Positions 18,444-28,326 of a stretch of DNA of 64,000 nucleotides are shown here, in pieces. Origin of the DNA: DATCHW01 sp963806045 (GTDB lineage: Bacteria > Bacteroidota > Ignavibacteria > Tepidaquicellales > Tepidaquicellaceae); the NCBI GenBank assembly GCA_963806045.1, contig CAWDWP010000001.1, forward strand, positions 620,001 through 684,000, in the 5' to 3' direction. The stretch's first letter is position 1, and each line of letters begins with the position of its first letter. The notes below the pieces were generated by a model. That model was not told the origin of the DNA. It did not search any database and saw only the letters and a list, made by a program, of their open reading frames with translations. The translations under genes were made by a program, and so were the position numbers.

Positions 18444-19394
18444 ATGTCAGAAAAAAAGGTTCATAATGTAGTTATAATCGGAACCGGACCTGCAGGTTTA
18501 ACAGCAGGAATTTATACCGCACGTGCAAATTTAAATCCGATAATTTTTGAAGGAACTCAGCCCGGCGGACAATTGATGATTACAACTGATATTGAAAACT
18601 ATCCGGGTTTTGAAAAGGGTATTTCAGGTCCTGTACTGATGGATATAATGCGCAAACAGGCGCTTCGTTTTAATGCAACATCATACTTTAAACGAATAGG
18701 GAAGGTTGATTTTTCCGGACAGCCATTAAAAGTTTTCACCGATGAAGGAGAGGAGTATTTATCAAAAACTGTCATCATCGCTACGGGTGCTTCGGCAAAA
18801 TTTCTTGGTCTTGAATCTGAACACAGATATATGGGCTATGGTGTTTCTGCCTGTGCCACCTGCGACGGATTCTTCTTCAGGAATCAGCGCGTCGTAGTTG
18901 TAGGAGGAGGTGATACTGCTATGGAAGAAGCTAATTACCTCACCCACCATGCTTCGGAAGTCACGATGATTCACAGAAGGGAAGGCTTCAGGGCATCAAA
19001 AATTATGCTGGACCGGGTACATAAAAATCCTAAAATTAAATTTATACTCAATACAGTCGTAGAGGAAATCTTAGGTAAAGAAGAAGATGGAAAAAAATCC
19101 GTTACCGGTGTAAAACTGCGGAATGTTCAAACTGATGAAATTTCAGAATTCCATTGCGAGGGTGTCTTTATGGCGATTGGACACAGACCCAATACCGAAA
19201 TATTTAAAGGAATGCTTGATATGAATGAGTCGGGTTATCTGGTTACTAAAAAATCCTCAATGGAAACAAAAATTCCCGGAGTCTTTGCCTGCGGTGATGC
19301 ACAGGATTTCTATTACAGGCAGGCAGTTTCTGCATCCGGTACAGGCTGTATGGCAGCAATCGATGCCGAAAGATTTCTCGAAATGATGGAATAA
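18444..19394 (+). CDS. trxB: Thioredoxin-disulphide reductase
   Basis: 316 residues, family length. The FAD-binding start VVIIGTGPAGLTAGIYTARA, the redox pair Cys137-Ala-Thr-Cys140 followed by DG, the NADPH motif VVVVGGGDTAMEEANYL and the C-terminal GVFACGDAQDFYYRQAV identify low-molecular-weight thioredoxin reductase. It passes electrons from NADPH through FAD to thioredoxin in the cytoplasm. Thirty bases downstream of the TPR gene on the same strand; the link appears incidental. Confidence 0.97.
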   Translation: MSEKKVHNVVIIGTGPAGLTAGIYTARANLNPIIFEGTQPGGQLMITTDIENYPGFEKGISGPVLMDIMRKQALRFNATSYFKRIGKVDFSGQPLKVFTDEGEEYLSKTVIIATGASAKFLGLESEHRYMGYGVSACATCDGFFFRNQRVVVVGGGDTAMEEANYLTHHASEVTMIHRREGFRASKIMLDRVHKNPKIKFILNTVVEEILGKEEDGKKSVTGVKLRNVQTDEISEFHCEGVFMAIGHRPNTEIFKGMLDMNESGYLVTKKSSMETKIPGVFACGDAQDFYYRQAVSASGTGCMAAIDAERFLEMME

Positions 19395-19482
19395 AATCAC
19401 AGATTATTTTGTTTTCATTATGAAACTTATTTTTACTTATTGTATATGAAATTTGCTATGTATTATCGAAACGCAGCGAAGA

Positions 19483-19560
19483 TCCTCCGTGGAGGACTCA
19501 TTAATCAATATTCATTGTAATTTGTTCTTTATTAATCATTACTCATTAATCATTATTTAT
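19483..19560. repeat. Perfect palindrome followed by ATTAATCATT repeat
   Basis: TCCTCCGTGGAGGA at 19483-19496 is an inverted repeat with a two-base centre. It is followed by ATTAATCATTACTCATTAATCATT-type simple repeats up to about 19560, just before the homogentisate dioxygenase gene. No promoter function can be claimed. Confidence 0.45.
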
Positions 19561-19567
19561 TATAATT

Positions 19568-20722
19568 ATGTCCTTCTATCACAAACTCGGGAAAATTCCT
19601 CAAAAGAGACATACACAATTCCGTAAGACTGACGGTTCTCTGTACAGGGAAGAACTGATATCATCTCTTGGTTTTGATGGTATCTATACTAACGCATATC
19701 ATATCAATTCGCCTGCAAGAATTGAGGGAATTGAAGAAGATGATTTCATCTTTATTATACAGGATTGGATCGAATCATCATTGAGGCCGTTTCATTTCAG
19801 GACAGCTAAATTTCATCCTGATATGAATTATGTTACCGGTAGAAAACCACTGATGTTCAATGAAAATGTAATATTAAGCTTATGCTGTCCTGATAAAAAG
19901 ATGGATTATTTTTATAAGAATGCCCTGTGTGACGAACTGGTTTTCGTTCACGAAGGGGAAGGAACTCTCCAGACGAATCTCGGTTTCCTGGATTTTAAAA
20001 AAGGTGATTACATCGTAATTCCCCGAGGTACAATTTTCAACATGGTTCATAAAACAGCCTGCCGTTTTCTTGTTTTCGAATCTTTCGGTCCTATTACACC
20101 TCCTGCAAGATACCGCAACGAATTTGGCCAGCTTATGGAACACTCGCCTTATTGTGAGCGTGATATCAGGGTGCCGGAAGACCTCGTCACTATTGAAGAA
20201 AAGGGGGACTTTGAAGTTAAGGTAAAAAAAGGTGAAAGGATGGTTTCTATCCATTATAAATTTCATCCATTTGATATTATCGGATATGACGGATATTTCT
20301 ATCCCTGGATTTTTAATATAAATGATTTTATGCCCATTACGGGAAAAATTCATCAGCCTCCTCCCGTTCATCAAACGTTTGACGGTCCCGGTTTTGTCGT
20401 ATGTTCTTTTGTATCACGGATGCTTGATTATCATCCTCTGTCCATTCCCGTTCCTTACAATCACAGTAATTTGGACTGTGATGAAATGATTTATTATGCC
20501 GACGGGAATTTTACAAGCCGCAAAGGAATTGAAAAAGGTTCTATAAGTCTTCACCCGGGCGGAATACCTCACGGTCCTCATCCTGGCACCGTAGAAGAAG
20601 CAATCGGAAAAAAAGAAACGATTGAAACCGCCGTAATGATGGATACATTCAAACCCCTGAAGCTCACCCACTGGGCAAAAGAAATCAACGACGAAAAATA
20701 TTACCTCAGCTGGAAAGAGTAG
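19568..20722 (+). CDS. hmgA: Homogentisate 1,2-dioxygenase
   Basis: 384 residues, the short bacterial form. The enzyme opens the ring of homogentisate to maleylacetoacetate in tyrosine/phenylalanine breakdown using Fe(II). The cupin core is seen in ELVFVHEGEGTLQTNLG and GDYIVIPRGTIFNM; the C-terminal metal region contains YNHSNLDCDEMIYY and SISLHPGGIPHGPHPG, giving the His/Glu/His ligand set. PARYRNEFGQLMEHSPYCERDIR is also characteristic. No other tyrosine-degradation gene is present nearby, so its pathway partners must lie outside the window. Confidence 0.93.
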   Translation: MSFYHKLGKIPQKRHTQFRKTDGSLYREELISSLGFDGIYTNAYHINSPARIEGIEEDDFIFIIQDWIESSLRPFHFRTAKFHPDMNYVTGRKPLMFNENVILSLCCPDKKMDYFYKNALCDELVFVHEGEGTLQTNLGFLDFKKGDYIVIPRGTIFNMVHKTACRFLVFESFGPITPPARYRNEFGQLMEHSPYCERDIRVPEDLVTIEEKGDFEVKVKKGERMVSIHYKFHPFDIIGYDGYFYPWIFNINDFMPITGKIHQPPPVHQTFDGPGFVVCSFVSRMLDYHPLSIPVPYNHSNLDCDEMIYYADGNFTSRKGIEKGSISLHPGGIPHGPHPGTVEEAIGKKETIETAVMMDTFKPLKLTHWAKEINDEKYYLSWKE

Positions 20723-20731
20723 GAATAAGAG

Positions 20732-20990
20732 AAACCGTTGAAACGGTTTTTACATTTAGAAAATTCATTATCCCCATAGCTAAAGCTATGGGCTGCTTTA
20801 ATTCGTTATTTATATTTTCATAATATGAAATCTTTATTCCATTATAATACATTGGTTAACAAAAATCTGGATAGATGTTTAATTTGTTATTTTTATTTTC
20901 TCAAAAATTATTAATATTTTAAAAGCAGCCCACGGCTTCAGCCGTGGGATAGATAACCAAAAATAGTTTAACCTTTTAAACGGTTTTTTA
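20732..20990. repeat. Left hairpin unit flanking the transposase
   Basis: Contains the palindromes at 20732-20749 (AAACCGTT/AACGGTTT), 20773-20792 (CCCATAGCT/AGCTATGGG) and 20929-20948 (CCCACGGC/GCCGTGGG), then a weaker AACCTTTTAAACGGTT palindrome near 20970-20986. The gap between the second and third palindromes is AT-rich and non-coding. Confidence 0.8.
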
Positions 20991-21011
20991 AAAATCAAAA
21001 TATTTTCACGT

Positions 21012-21446
21012 ATGCCACATTCGTTAACGAAAATTTGGATTCATGCGGTATTCTCTGTAAATAAAAGAGAAAATTTAATTAATTCAAATTTTGAGAATCA
21101 CTTATATGACCACATAAAAGAAAAACTCGAAAAAGATCAAGATTGCAAAGTAAGAATTATCAATGGAGATTCTGACCATATTCATATATTATTTCTAATG
21201 TCACAAAATATTGCTTTAAAAGATATAATGCAAAATGTTAAAGGTGAATCATCTCATTGGTTAAATCAAATGAATTTTATTAATCGGAAATTCTCTTGGC
21301 AGATTGGATATGGTGCATTTTCAGTTAGTGAATCTATGGTGAATGAAGTAGAAAATTATATAAAAACTCAAAAAGAGCATCATAAAAAAATATCTTTTAA
21401 AGAAGAATATGATTTAATTTTGAAAAAATATGGAATATCTGAATAA
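21012..21446 (+). CDS. IS200/REP-associated tyrosine (Y1) transposase
   Basis: 144 residues, typical for TnpA-type HUH nucleases. HSLTKIWIHAVFSVNKRENLI starts the Y1 transposase fold, SDHIHILFLMS gives the HUH (His-x-His) metal motif, LKDIMQNVKGESSHWLNQ matches the conserved helix, and the catalytic Tyr lies in VENYIKTQKEHHKKISF. The domain nicks and rejoins single-stranded DNA at hairpins. The stop codon overlaps the right-hand AAACCGTT hairpin, so the gene and its target unit are physically fused. All key residues are present, so it may be active. Confidence 0.92.
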   Translation: MPHSLTKIWIHAVFSVNKRENLINSNFENHLYDHIKEKLEKDQDCKVRIINGDSDHIHILFLMSQNIALKDIMQNVKGESSHWLNQMNFINRKFSWQIGYGAFSVSESMVNEVENYIKTQKEHHKKISFKEEYDLILKKYGISE

Positions 21447-21704
21447 ACCGTTAAAACGGTTTTATCATAGGAGATTTCTTTTTCCCCATAGCTAAAGCTA
21501 TGGGCTCCTTTCTATTTGTTATATTTATCCCGGCTTAAATTTTAATATATTAAGAGTAGCCCACAGCTTCAGCTGTGGAATTAAAATTCAGCCGTGGATT
21601 TAATATTCAGCCAGGAGATTAAATTAAAATATAAATAAAGAGTAGCCCACGGCTTCAGCCGTGGGAAAGATAACCAAACAATGTTTAAACCGTTTCAACG
21701 GTTT
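21445..21704. repeat. Right hairpin unit flanking the transposase
   Basis: Repeats the layout of the left unit: 21445-21462 (AAACCGTT/AACGGTTT), 21484-21504 (CCCCATAGC/GCTATGGG), an extra variant at 21561-21578 (CCACAGCT/AGCTGTGG), 21646-21665 (CCCACGGC/GCCGTGGG) and 21687-21704 (AAACCGTT/AACGGTTT). Partial copies of CAGCCGTGGA and CAGCCAGGAG between them look like decayed half-hairpins. This unit fills the whole gap before the next gene. Confidence 0.8.
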
Positions 21705-21765
21705 ATTTTATATTTTGGAATTTTGAATAAACATACGAAATGTTTTCCGGTGTTTCAAAGACACA

Positions 21766-22137
21766 TCAAAATTGCAGCAAATTATTTATCACCGTTTTCA
21801 ATTCTTCTTTTGACATTATACTTCCGCATCCATTCCTGAAAACTTCTTCGCGGTTCAAAACATTAATGTTATCCGAAAAACCGATTAATTTTTTATTGCT
21901 TGATTTGCTTTCAACACTTATTTTTTTTATTAATCCAAGAGGGGGAAAATTATTTAATTCCAAATCGATAAGAATCAAATCAAGATTATCTTCTTTTGAT
22001 ATGTTAACTGCCTCATCAAAATCCAGTGTATATACAATTTCTGTCTGGCAATTAAGTTTGGTGAGAGTGAGTGCGGATATTTCTATGTATTTTTTAAGGT
22101 CTTCGTCACCGGTTATTAATAGTGCTTTTCTTGTCAT
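21766..22137 (-). CDS. Stand-alone response-regulator receiver domain
   Basis: 123 residues covering one receiver fold and nothing else. The phospho-acceptor Asp is in DLILIDLELN; the acidic pair is in ITGDEDLKKYI. The conserved Lys is in IMSKEELKTVINNLL, and the Thr/Ser position falls in KLIGFSDN. With no output domain it probably works by protein contact. No kinase gene is adjacent. The DNA between its start and the next gene has only a weak AAAAACC/GGTTTTT inverted repeat. Confidence 0.72.
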   Translation of the reverse strand: MTRKALLITGDEDLKKYIEISALTLTKLNCQTEIVYTLDFDEAVNISKEDNLDLILIDLELNNFPPLGLIKKISVESKSSNKKLIGFSDNINVLNREEVFRNGCGSIMSKEELKTVINNLLQF

Positions 22138-22321
22138 TATTATAATGTGAAAAACCCAAACATTTTATGCTCAGGTTTTTCAAATTAAACAATTTATATC
22201 TCTTAATAAACCGAAATTGTATTTATAGCGTGTCATGTTTTCTAATCTTAACGCGCACTTTATTACACTCTCACAAATTTCACCCTGTTACACCCTCAAT
22301 ACACTCCATAGACTCTATTGA

Positions 22322-22789
22322 CTACGTCTTTATCTCCTGAACACTCTTTTTCATATGAGGGCATTCCTTCTGGTCAGAATTCCCGTGTGGATAACCGTTA
22401 TATTCCTTTGTCTCAAATCCAAGTTTATTGATTTCCGATAAAATATTTTCTCTGCTCGTTTCGTTATCCGCAAATGTTACGCTTATTTTCGTCACTTTCA
22501 CTTCCGGGCAGGATTTTCCGAAATCCACACCTTTCACTCCCTTTATTGCCATCAGTTTTTCTTTGAAATCTGACTGTGATTCCTTAGTAATAAATTCTTT
22601 AACAGTGAAATCAAGGATATTATCATCTTTACCTGCCTGTCTTGTATCATGTCCGCTTTTGTGCATAATATCTGCTGAACTAAGTGTCATTTTATATTCA
22701 TATGCGTGAGCAAACCGATTGGTTATATAAAATAATCCTATAAAAAAAACTAATACAGCTATAGTCGAAATGATAATCTTTTTATTCAT
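22322..22789 (-). CDS. Membrane-anchored HMA-like domain protein
   Basis: 155 residues. The start at 22789 is chosen because GGAGAAAT lies directly upstream of ATG-AAT-AAA-AAG, giving a clean N-terminal anchor or signal (KIIISTIAVLVFFIGLFYI); an in-frame ATG 75 bases earlier has no such site. Residues about 62-135 have the beta-alpha-beta-beta-alpha-beta pattern of heavy-metal-associated domains (LDFTVKEFITKESQSDFKEK, VTKISVTFADNETSRENIL, EINKLGFETKEY). The usual CxxC metal motif is missing; single Cys residues (KSCPEV, KECPH) and His residues remain. Metal binding is possible but not shown. Confidence 0.65.
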   Translation of the reverse strand: MNKKIIISTIAVLVFFIGLFYITNRFAHAYEYKMTLSSADIMHKSGHDTRQAGKDDNILDFTVKEFITKESQSDFKEKLMAIKGVKGVDFGKSCPEVKVTKISVTFADNETSRENILSEINKLGFETKEYNGYPHGNSDQKECPHMKKSVQEIKT

Positions 22790-22956
22790 TATTTCTCCTT
22801 TTTGTATCAAAATGATATTAACTAAGTAAAAGTTCCCGGTTTCACATTTAACATCAGATGTCATACTTCCTTAATTAAATTAATCACACTAATCATTTTA
22901 ATCTGTGATTTCTTTTGAATTGAAAATCTTTTAAATTCTACACAATATATTCGAGT

Positions 22957-25783
22957 TTGATAAAAGTATTAATAAATATCGCTTTATTTATTCTGCTGTT
23001 TGAAGCCTGTCTCTGTTTTTCCCCAGTTTGTGGATTTCGGTAAAAATAAGGTAATGTATTCTAATTTTGACTGGTATATACTCAACACAGAACATTTTAA
23101 CTTATACTATTATAAAGAAGCAAAAGAGCTTGCGGAAAAAGGGGCGTATTTAGCAGAAGAGAGCTATAAAATTCTTCAGCAGAAATATAATTATTCACTC
23201 ATAGATTCAATACCGCTTATTATATATACTTCTCCTCAGCATTTTAAGGAAACAAATACAACCCCGGAATTTATTCCCGAAGGTGTCGGCGGTTTTTTTG
23301 AATTTATAAAAGGCAGGGTAGTTCTGCCTTATGACGGCTCTATCGGAAATCTGAAACACGTGATGAGGCATGAATTAGTGCACGTCTTTATGACAAGCAA
23401 GATAATCAATAACCTGAAAACTCACGGTACTATTATAGAGCGCCTTCCACCGCTCTGGTTTACAGAAGGGCTGGCGGAATACTGGTCAACAGAATGGGAT
23501 ACTCAGGCGGAGATGGTTCTGAAGGATGCTGTGCTGAATGGATATATTCAAGGACTTTCAAACTGGGAAGATTTTTATGGCACTTATTTAATGTATAAGT
23601 TAGGTCAGAAAGCCTGCGAATATATCGGTAAAACTTTTGGCGAAGATAAGATATTGCAGTTGATGGATAATTTCTGGATGTATGATAGTTTTGAGAGTGT
23701 TATGAAATATACTCTCGGAAAAGATTATGAGGAATTCGATAAGGGATTTCTTTACTGGCTGAAAAAGCTTTATTACCCCGATTTGAAAACAAAAGATGAT
23801 CCTTCTCAGATTAGTTTATCCGTTCCGTTCGATGGTTTCGCTTATAAATCAACATACTCGGATATTGATAATCAGAAAAATATTTACTTCATAGGAAACC
23901 GTTCCGGCTATACTTCTATTTACAAATATAATCTTGATGACAGAAAGAATCCTGAACTTATACTTGAAGGGGAAAATACTGAACAGTTCGAAGAGTTCCA
24001 TTTTTTCCGGACTGGACTGGATGTTTCTTCTAAGGGTATGCTCGCTTTTGTAACACGGTCAGGAAGCAGTGATATGCTCCACATATACGATGTAAAAAAA
24101 GATAAAAATCTGAACGATTACTCTTTTAAAGATATAGTTGGTATCGGTTCGCCCTCCTGGAACAAAGACGGCAGATTAATTACATTTGCAGGAATTGAGT
24201 TTTCCGGAAAAGGGGATATATATCTTTTTGAAATACAAAAAGAAAAACTCACGCGTCTGACCAATGATTACTATGATGACAGGGATGCAGTCATTTCCCC
24301 TGACGGAAAATTTATTGTATTTTCCTCCGACAGGTCTGCTTCGGGAAAAAATAATAAATATGATTTATTCATATATAATCTTGAAACCAACGAGATTAAA
24401 AACCTGACTGATGATAATAATGTAAATTTCGCACCTGCTTTTTCTCCTGATGGGAAAAAAATTGTTTATACATCCAATGACGCGGGAATCAATAATATCT
24501 GGCTGATAAATTTACCCGAAGATATTTCCTCATATAATAATATCACTGCAAAACAGTTAACGTATTTTACAACCGGTGCATTCGACCCGAAATTCTGCGA
24601 CAGCGCAAAAATTATATTCACTTCGTTCGAAAAAGGTTCTATGGGAATCAAAATTCTGGAGAACGTATTGAAAAAAGAGGATACTATAAGAGATGTATCG
24701 AAATTCGAATTTACTTCCCGTGATACGGGCTGGACAATGCCCAAAATATCAGGTGAGCTAAGGAAAAACACATTAAAATACAATAAAAGATATTCGTTCG
24801 ATATAGCAACAACTGCAATTTCAACTGATCCTGTATTTGGAACTAACGCGGGAGGATTGCTTTCTTTCAGCGACCTGCTTGGAAATGACAGGTATAATTT
24901 TCTGCTGTATAGCAATTCCGATGGAACTTCGGAATTCTGGAGGAGCCTGAATATTGCAATTTCAAGGATATCACTGGAACAGAGATTAAATTATGCTTAT
25001 GGAGTTTTTCACCTCTCGGGAAAAAGATATGACCTTACACAATCTGATTTTTCTTATTATGAAAGAATCTTCGGCACCTATGCAAGTTTTTCATATCCAT
25101 TTTCATTTTTCAGAAGAATTGAAACTACAGTAAGCCTAGCATCATCAGAAAAAGATCTTGATTTTAATGATATCCGTCGTTCAATTTTGCTGTCAAATAA
25201 AATCAGTTATATAAAAGATAATACTCTTTGGTTTATTACCGGACCTATAGACGGAGAAGCATTGAACATCTCCCTGGGATATGAATCGGATATAGAAAAC
25301 TCAAATGAAAATTATTATAGTTTTCTTTTTGATTACAGAAAATATTTTCGCCTTGCAAAATTTTCATCACTTGCTTTACGAGGTCAATTTTTCATAAACG
25401 AAGGAAAGAATCCGAGAAGATATTTTATAGGCGGTTCATGGTCATTGCGCGGCTGGTCACTGTTTTCAATCCGCGGGACAAAACTCTGGCAGACCAATGC
25501 TGAACTAAGATTCCCGCTTCTTGACCTGCTTTATATCAGGTTCCCGTTTGGAATGATTTGGGGCTTTCCCGCAATCAGGGGCGCACTTTTCTTTGATGCA
25601 GGTAACTCCTGGGATAACAGGGAAAATTACGGAGAAACCAGGGGAAGCATAGGTGCGGGAATGAGGATAAATATATTTGGCGTCCTTGTTCTGAGATATG
25701 ATTTTGGAAAAAGAATTGAAAAAAATTTTACTAAACTTCAAAGCGACTTGTTTCAACAGGTTTTCTTCGGATGGGACTTTTAA
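22957..25783 (+). CDS. Peptidase-MA/TolB-propeller/beta-barrel outer-membrane protein (signal peptide out of frame)
   Basis: From TTG 22957 a signal peptide (IKVLINIALFILLFEACLCFS) runs into the main frame if one C of the CCCC run near 23022 is removed, giving CFSQFVDFGKNKV; the repaired length is 941 residues. Domains: a peptidase-MA-like region (about 30-260) with HELVHVF as the HExxH zinc motif and WFTEGLAEYWS as its Glu helix; six or so TolB/WD40-like PD40 repeats (about 280-560; ISPDGKFIVFSSDRSA, FSPDGKKIVYTSNDAG). A C-terminal BamA/TamA-like barrel follows (about 620-941; RYFIGGSWSLRGWSLFSIRG, ending FGWDF). It should sit in the outer membrane with periplasmic domains. Its substrate is unknown. 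Confidence 0.85.
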
Positions 25784-25786
25784 ATT

Positions 25787-26830
25787 ATGGCAGTTAAAGA
25801 TAATAAAAACGCAATAAGCTATTCCGAACTTCTGAAAAAACTTAACCAAGATGAAATTCCTAATAATATTCTGCTTTTTACGAATGAAAAAACATTGTTG
25901 GATGAAATTACTTCATCAATAGCAAAAAGATTTCTGGGCGGAATTATTACAAAAGATAACGTCAGGACTTTTTATTCGGATGATAAAAATATTGAGGGAG
26001 TTCTGAATGAGTGTTCGAACTACAGCTTTTTTTCCGAAAAAAAAATAATAATCCTGAAAGTCCTGAAAAGAGCGGGAACAAAAGGTGGATTCACAAACGC
26101 AGAAAGGCAGTCGCTCATTGCCTACATCAGTAATTTTAACGAAAACATTGTATTTATTCTTAATGTGCTTGATAAAGAATTTAATTTTGAACATTACAAA
26201 GATTTCGTTTGTAAAAAACTTTCGGTCTTTATTCTTGATTCCGGTTCCATAAATGACATTGCTAACTGGGTGAAGATAAGATTTGATGATTATAAGATAA
26301 GCGAAGAAACCATTCTGCATTTCCTTCAGTTTTTAAACCCCTCGTATGATGAAATAAATTCTGAAATCGGGAAGCTGAAAACATATGCAATGGATAAAAA
26401 AGAAATTACGAAGGATGATGTTAATCTTTGCATAGGGTTTTCAAGGGATTTCGATGAAACTGATTTCTTAGAAGCTGTTTTAACAGGCAATTACGAAATG
26501 TCAATAAGAATATACGATAAACTTTCATTAAAAGAAGATGTTGAGGTTTTGCTCGTTTCGATGCTCGGTTTGATTACCATTTCGGCGAGCAAGTTGATGG
26601 ACCCTCAAACTGATAAACTCGGAAAATGGGAACTTATCCGGGAACTAAAATTGTGGGGCGAATCTGACAGAAAATTGAGGATTGTGAAAGAATTTAAAAA
26701 TAAAATAAATGAACTTAAATTAAAGCAGGCATTTGATTATATTTATAATGCAGATAAGGCGATTAAATCCTCCGGACTGAGTAAAAAAGGAATAATCACA
26801 GATTTAATTTATAACATGACGAAAATTTGA
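25787..26830 (+). CDS. holA: DNA polymerase III delta subunit
   Basis: 347 residues, usual length. The delta subunit opens the sliding clamp during loading at the replication fork. The three-domain layout is recognisable: an N-terminal fold with NNILLFTNEKTLLDEIT, NYSFFSEKKIIILKVLK (the sensor and beta-clamp-binding face), DIANWVKIRFDDYKISEETILHFL at domain II and DETDFLEAVLTGNYEMSIRIYDKL in domain III. Sequence is diverged but the order of elements fits. It starts 3 bases after the beta-barrel gene; co-transcription looks accidental. Confidence 0.85.
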   Translation: MAVKDNKNAISYSELLKKLNQDEIPNNILLFTNEKTLLDEITSSIAKRFLGGIITKDNVRTFYSDDKNIEGVLNECSNYSFFSEKKIIILKVLKRAGTKGGFTNAERQSLIAYISNFNENIVFILNVLDKEFNFEHYKDFVCKKLSVFILDSGSINDIANWVKIRFDDYKISEETILHFLQFLNPSYDEINSEIGKLKTYAMDKKEITKDDVNLCIGFSRDFDETDFLEAVLTGNYEMSIRIYDKLSLKEDVEVLLVSMLGLITISASKLMDPQTDKLGKWELIRELKLWGESDRKLRIVKEFKNKINELKLKQAFDYIYNADKAIKSSGLSKKGIITDLIYNMTKI

Positions 26831-26876
26831 TTTAGGGAACTAATAAACTTTAATTAAGTTAAATAATTGAGGAAAT

Positions 26877-27476
26877 TTGCTAAAGGGTAACCGGGAATAC
26901 CGAAGTTTAACCGATGAACAGTTAATAAACGAATTTAAAGAAGGGGATAATGAAGCCTTCAATGAAATTGTTTACCGGTATAAAGATCGGCTGGTTAACT
27001 TTTTATACAGGTATACCGGAAATAAAGACGACTCTGAAGACCTGGCTCAGGATGCGTTTATTAAACTTTACCGCTCAAAGCATCTTTATCAGGAAATAGC
27101 AAAATTCTCAACATGGTTCTATACAATAGCAATTAATATTGCAAAGACTTCGCTGAAGAAAAAAAACAAAATGAGCACTCTGTCAATAAGTGATTATGAT
27201 ACGGAAAATGAAAAAGATTTTGAACTGACTTCAGATATGCGGGACCCGGATGTCGTAGCAAATGCATCATTGGAAAATTTTTATATTCAGCAGGCGATTA
27301 ACTCGCTTGATAAAACATATAGTGACGCAATTATTTTAAGAGATATTCAAAACCTTGATTATGAAGAGATTGCAAAAGTGCTGAATGTTCCGATTGGCAC
27401 CGTTAAATCAAGAATTAACCGGGGCAGGGAAAAACTTAAAATACTTTTAAAAGACATTTATAAACCAAACGAATAA
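26877..27476 (+). CDS. ECF RNA polymerase sigma factor
   Basis: 199 residues from a TTG start preceded by TGAGGAAA. Region 2 is DEQLINEFKEGDNEAFNEIVYRY... with DSEDLAQDAFIKLYRS and FSTWFYTIAINIAK (DNA-melting and -10 recognition). Region 4 is LDKTYSDAIILRDIQNLDYEEIAKVLNVPIGTVKSRINRGREKLK, a standard helix-turn-helix for the -35. A slightly longer than usual linker lies between them. It directs RNA polymerase to a set of stress or envelope genes; targets unknown. The next gene encodes its probable antagonist. Confidence 0.93.
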   Translation: MLKGNREYRSLTDEQLINEFKEGDNEAFNEIVYRYKDRLVNFLYRYTGNKDDSEDLAQDAFIKLYRSKHLYQEIAKFSTWFYTIAINIAKTSLKKKNKMSTLSISDYDTENEKDFELTSDMRDPDVVANASLENFYIQQAINSLDKTYSDAIILRDIQNLDYEEIAKVLNVPIGTVKSRINRGREKLKILLKDIYKPNE

Positions 27477-27503
27477 TATCGAACATAATTAACAAATTTA
27501 ATT

Positions 27504-28325
27504 TTGGAAATAAACGAAGAAAATATTGAAATACGGAAAAGACTCCTTAATCTTCCTAAACTAAAAGCGAGCGAAAATTTTCACATTAATCTTCAAAATA
27601 AGATTAAACAACTTGCACTTGATGAAGAGCAGACAAAATCTGCTAAGAATCCGGCATTGGAAATTGGAGTTTTCCAAAAGATTTTCGGGAATAAACGCAA
27701 ACCCTGGCTTATTCCTGCACTCGGTCTTGCCGTTGTCGCCATTTTAGCATTTTCGGTTATTTTCATAATTAATAAAGACAATCCCGTAAATAAATTACCC
27801 GAAGTAACAATTACAAAAGAACCGGCACCCGTTCCTCAGGAACAAACAAAAAGTAATACTGTTACTGATAATCTGAAAAAAGAAGAACTCTCGGGAAAAG
27901 AAATTACTCAAAACAACCCCACAAAGGATAACTACTCAGGCATTAATGAACAAAAATATACTGACCAGGGAAGCAAGCCAAGATTAAAATCTGGAAATTT
28001 AGAATCCTATGATAAAAATGCTGATGTTAAAGGAATAATAAATCCTCCTTCTCAAATGGAATCCAAATCAGTTGAATCCAAAGGTGATGTTGGGAGGTCA
28101 AAAATCAGCGAGGAACAAAAATCAGAAAGAAAAGTAGCCGACTCCGAAAGCAAGAATGTTGATGAAAAAGTTGCAAGAAGCGAAAAATCCAAAAAAGACG
28201 ACATCGAAATCATGAAAGAAAATAAACAAGAAATGAAATCAATTCAATCCGGCAACGAAATTGATAAAAAAGTTCTTCAAAGTTTAAAAGACAAAATCGA
28301 AAAAGCCTCAAGCAAGAAGAAATAA
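27504..28325 (+). CDS. Probable membrane anti-sigma factor
   Basis: 273 residues from a TTG start, 27 bases after the ECF sigma stop. Layout: a cytosolic part (1-72) with a helical segment (IEIRKRLLNLPKLKASENF), one membrane helix (about 73-95, WLIPALGLAVVAILAFSVIF), then a long Lys/Glu/Ser-rich periplasmic part with no folded motif (about 100-273, highly repetitive KSVESKGDVGRSK). The single-helix, paired layout is that of an anti-sigma factor. No zinc-finger (HxxxCxxC) motif is present, so it is not a ZAS type and the function rests on context. Confidence 0.65.
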   Translation: MEINEENIEIRKRLLNLPKLKASENFHINLQNKIKQLALDEEQTKSAKNPALEIGVFQKIFGNKRKPWLIPALGLAVVAILAFSVIFIINKDNPVNKLPEVTITKEPAPVPQEQTKSNTVTDNLKKEELSGKEITQNNPTKDNYSGINEQKYTDQGSKPRLKSGNLESYDKNADVKGIINPPSQMESKSVESKGDVGRSKISEEQKSERKVADSESKNVDEKVARSEKSKKDDIEIMKENKQEMKSIQSGNEIDKKVLQSLKDKIEKASSKKK

Positions 28326-28326
28326 C

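Larger units (their letters stand above)
20732..21704 (+). mobile_element. IS200/REP-associated transposase element with flanking hairpin units
   Basis: A single-gene element: the transposase at 21012-21446 is bracketed by two copies, in direct orientation, of a roughly 260-base multi-hairpin unit. Each unit opens with AAACCGTT-NN-AACGGTTT, then CCCATAGC-TAAA-GCTATGGG, and closes with CCCACGGC-TTCA-GCCGTGGG plus AGATAACCAAA and a second CCGTTT-type hairpin. No terminal inverted repeats or target duplications are visible, as expected for HUH-type elements, which recognise subterminal hairpins. The exact ends cannot be proven from one copy. Confidence 0.8.
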
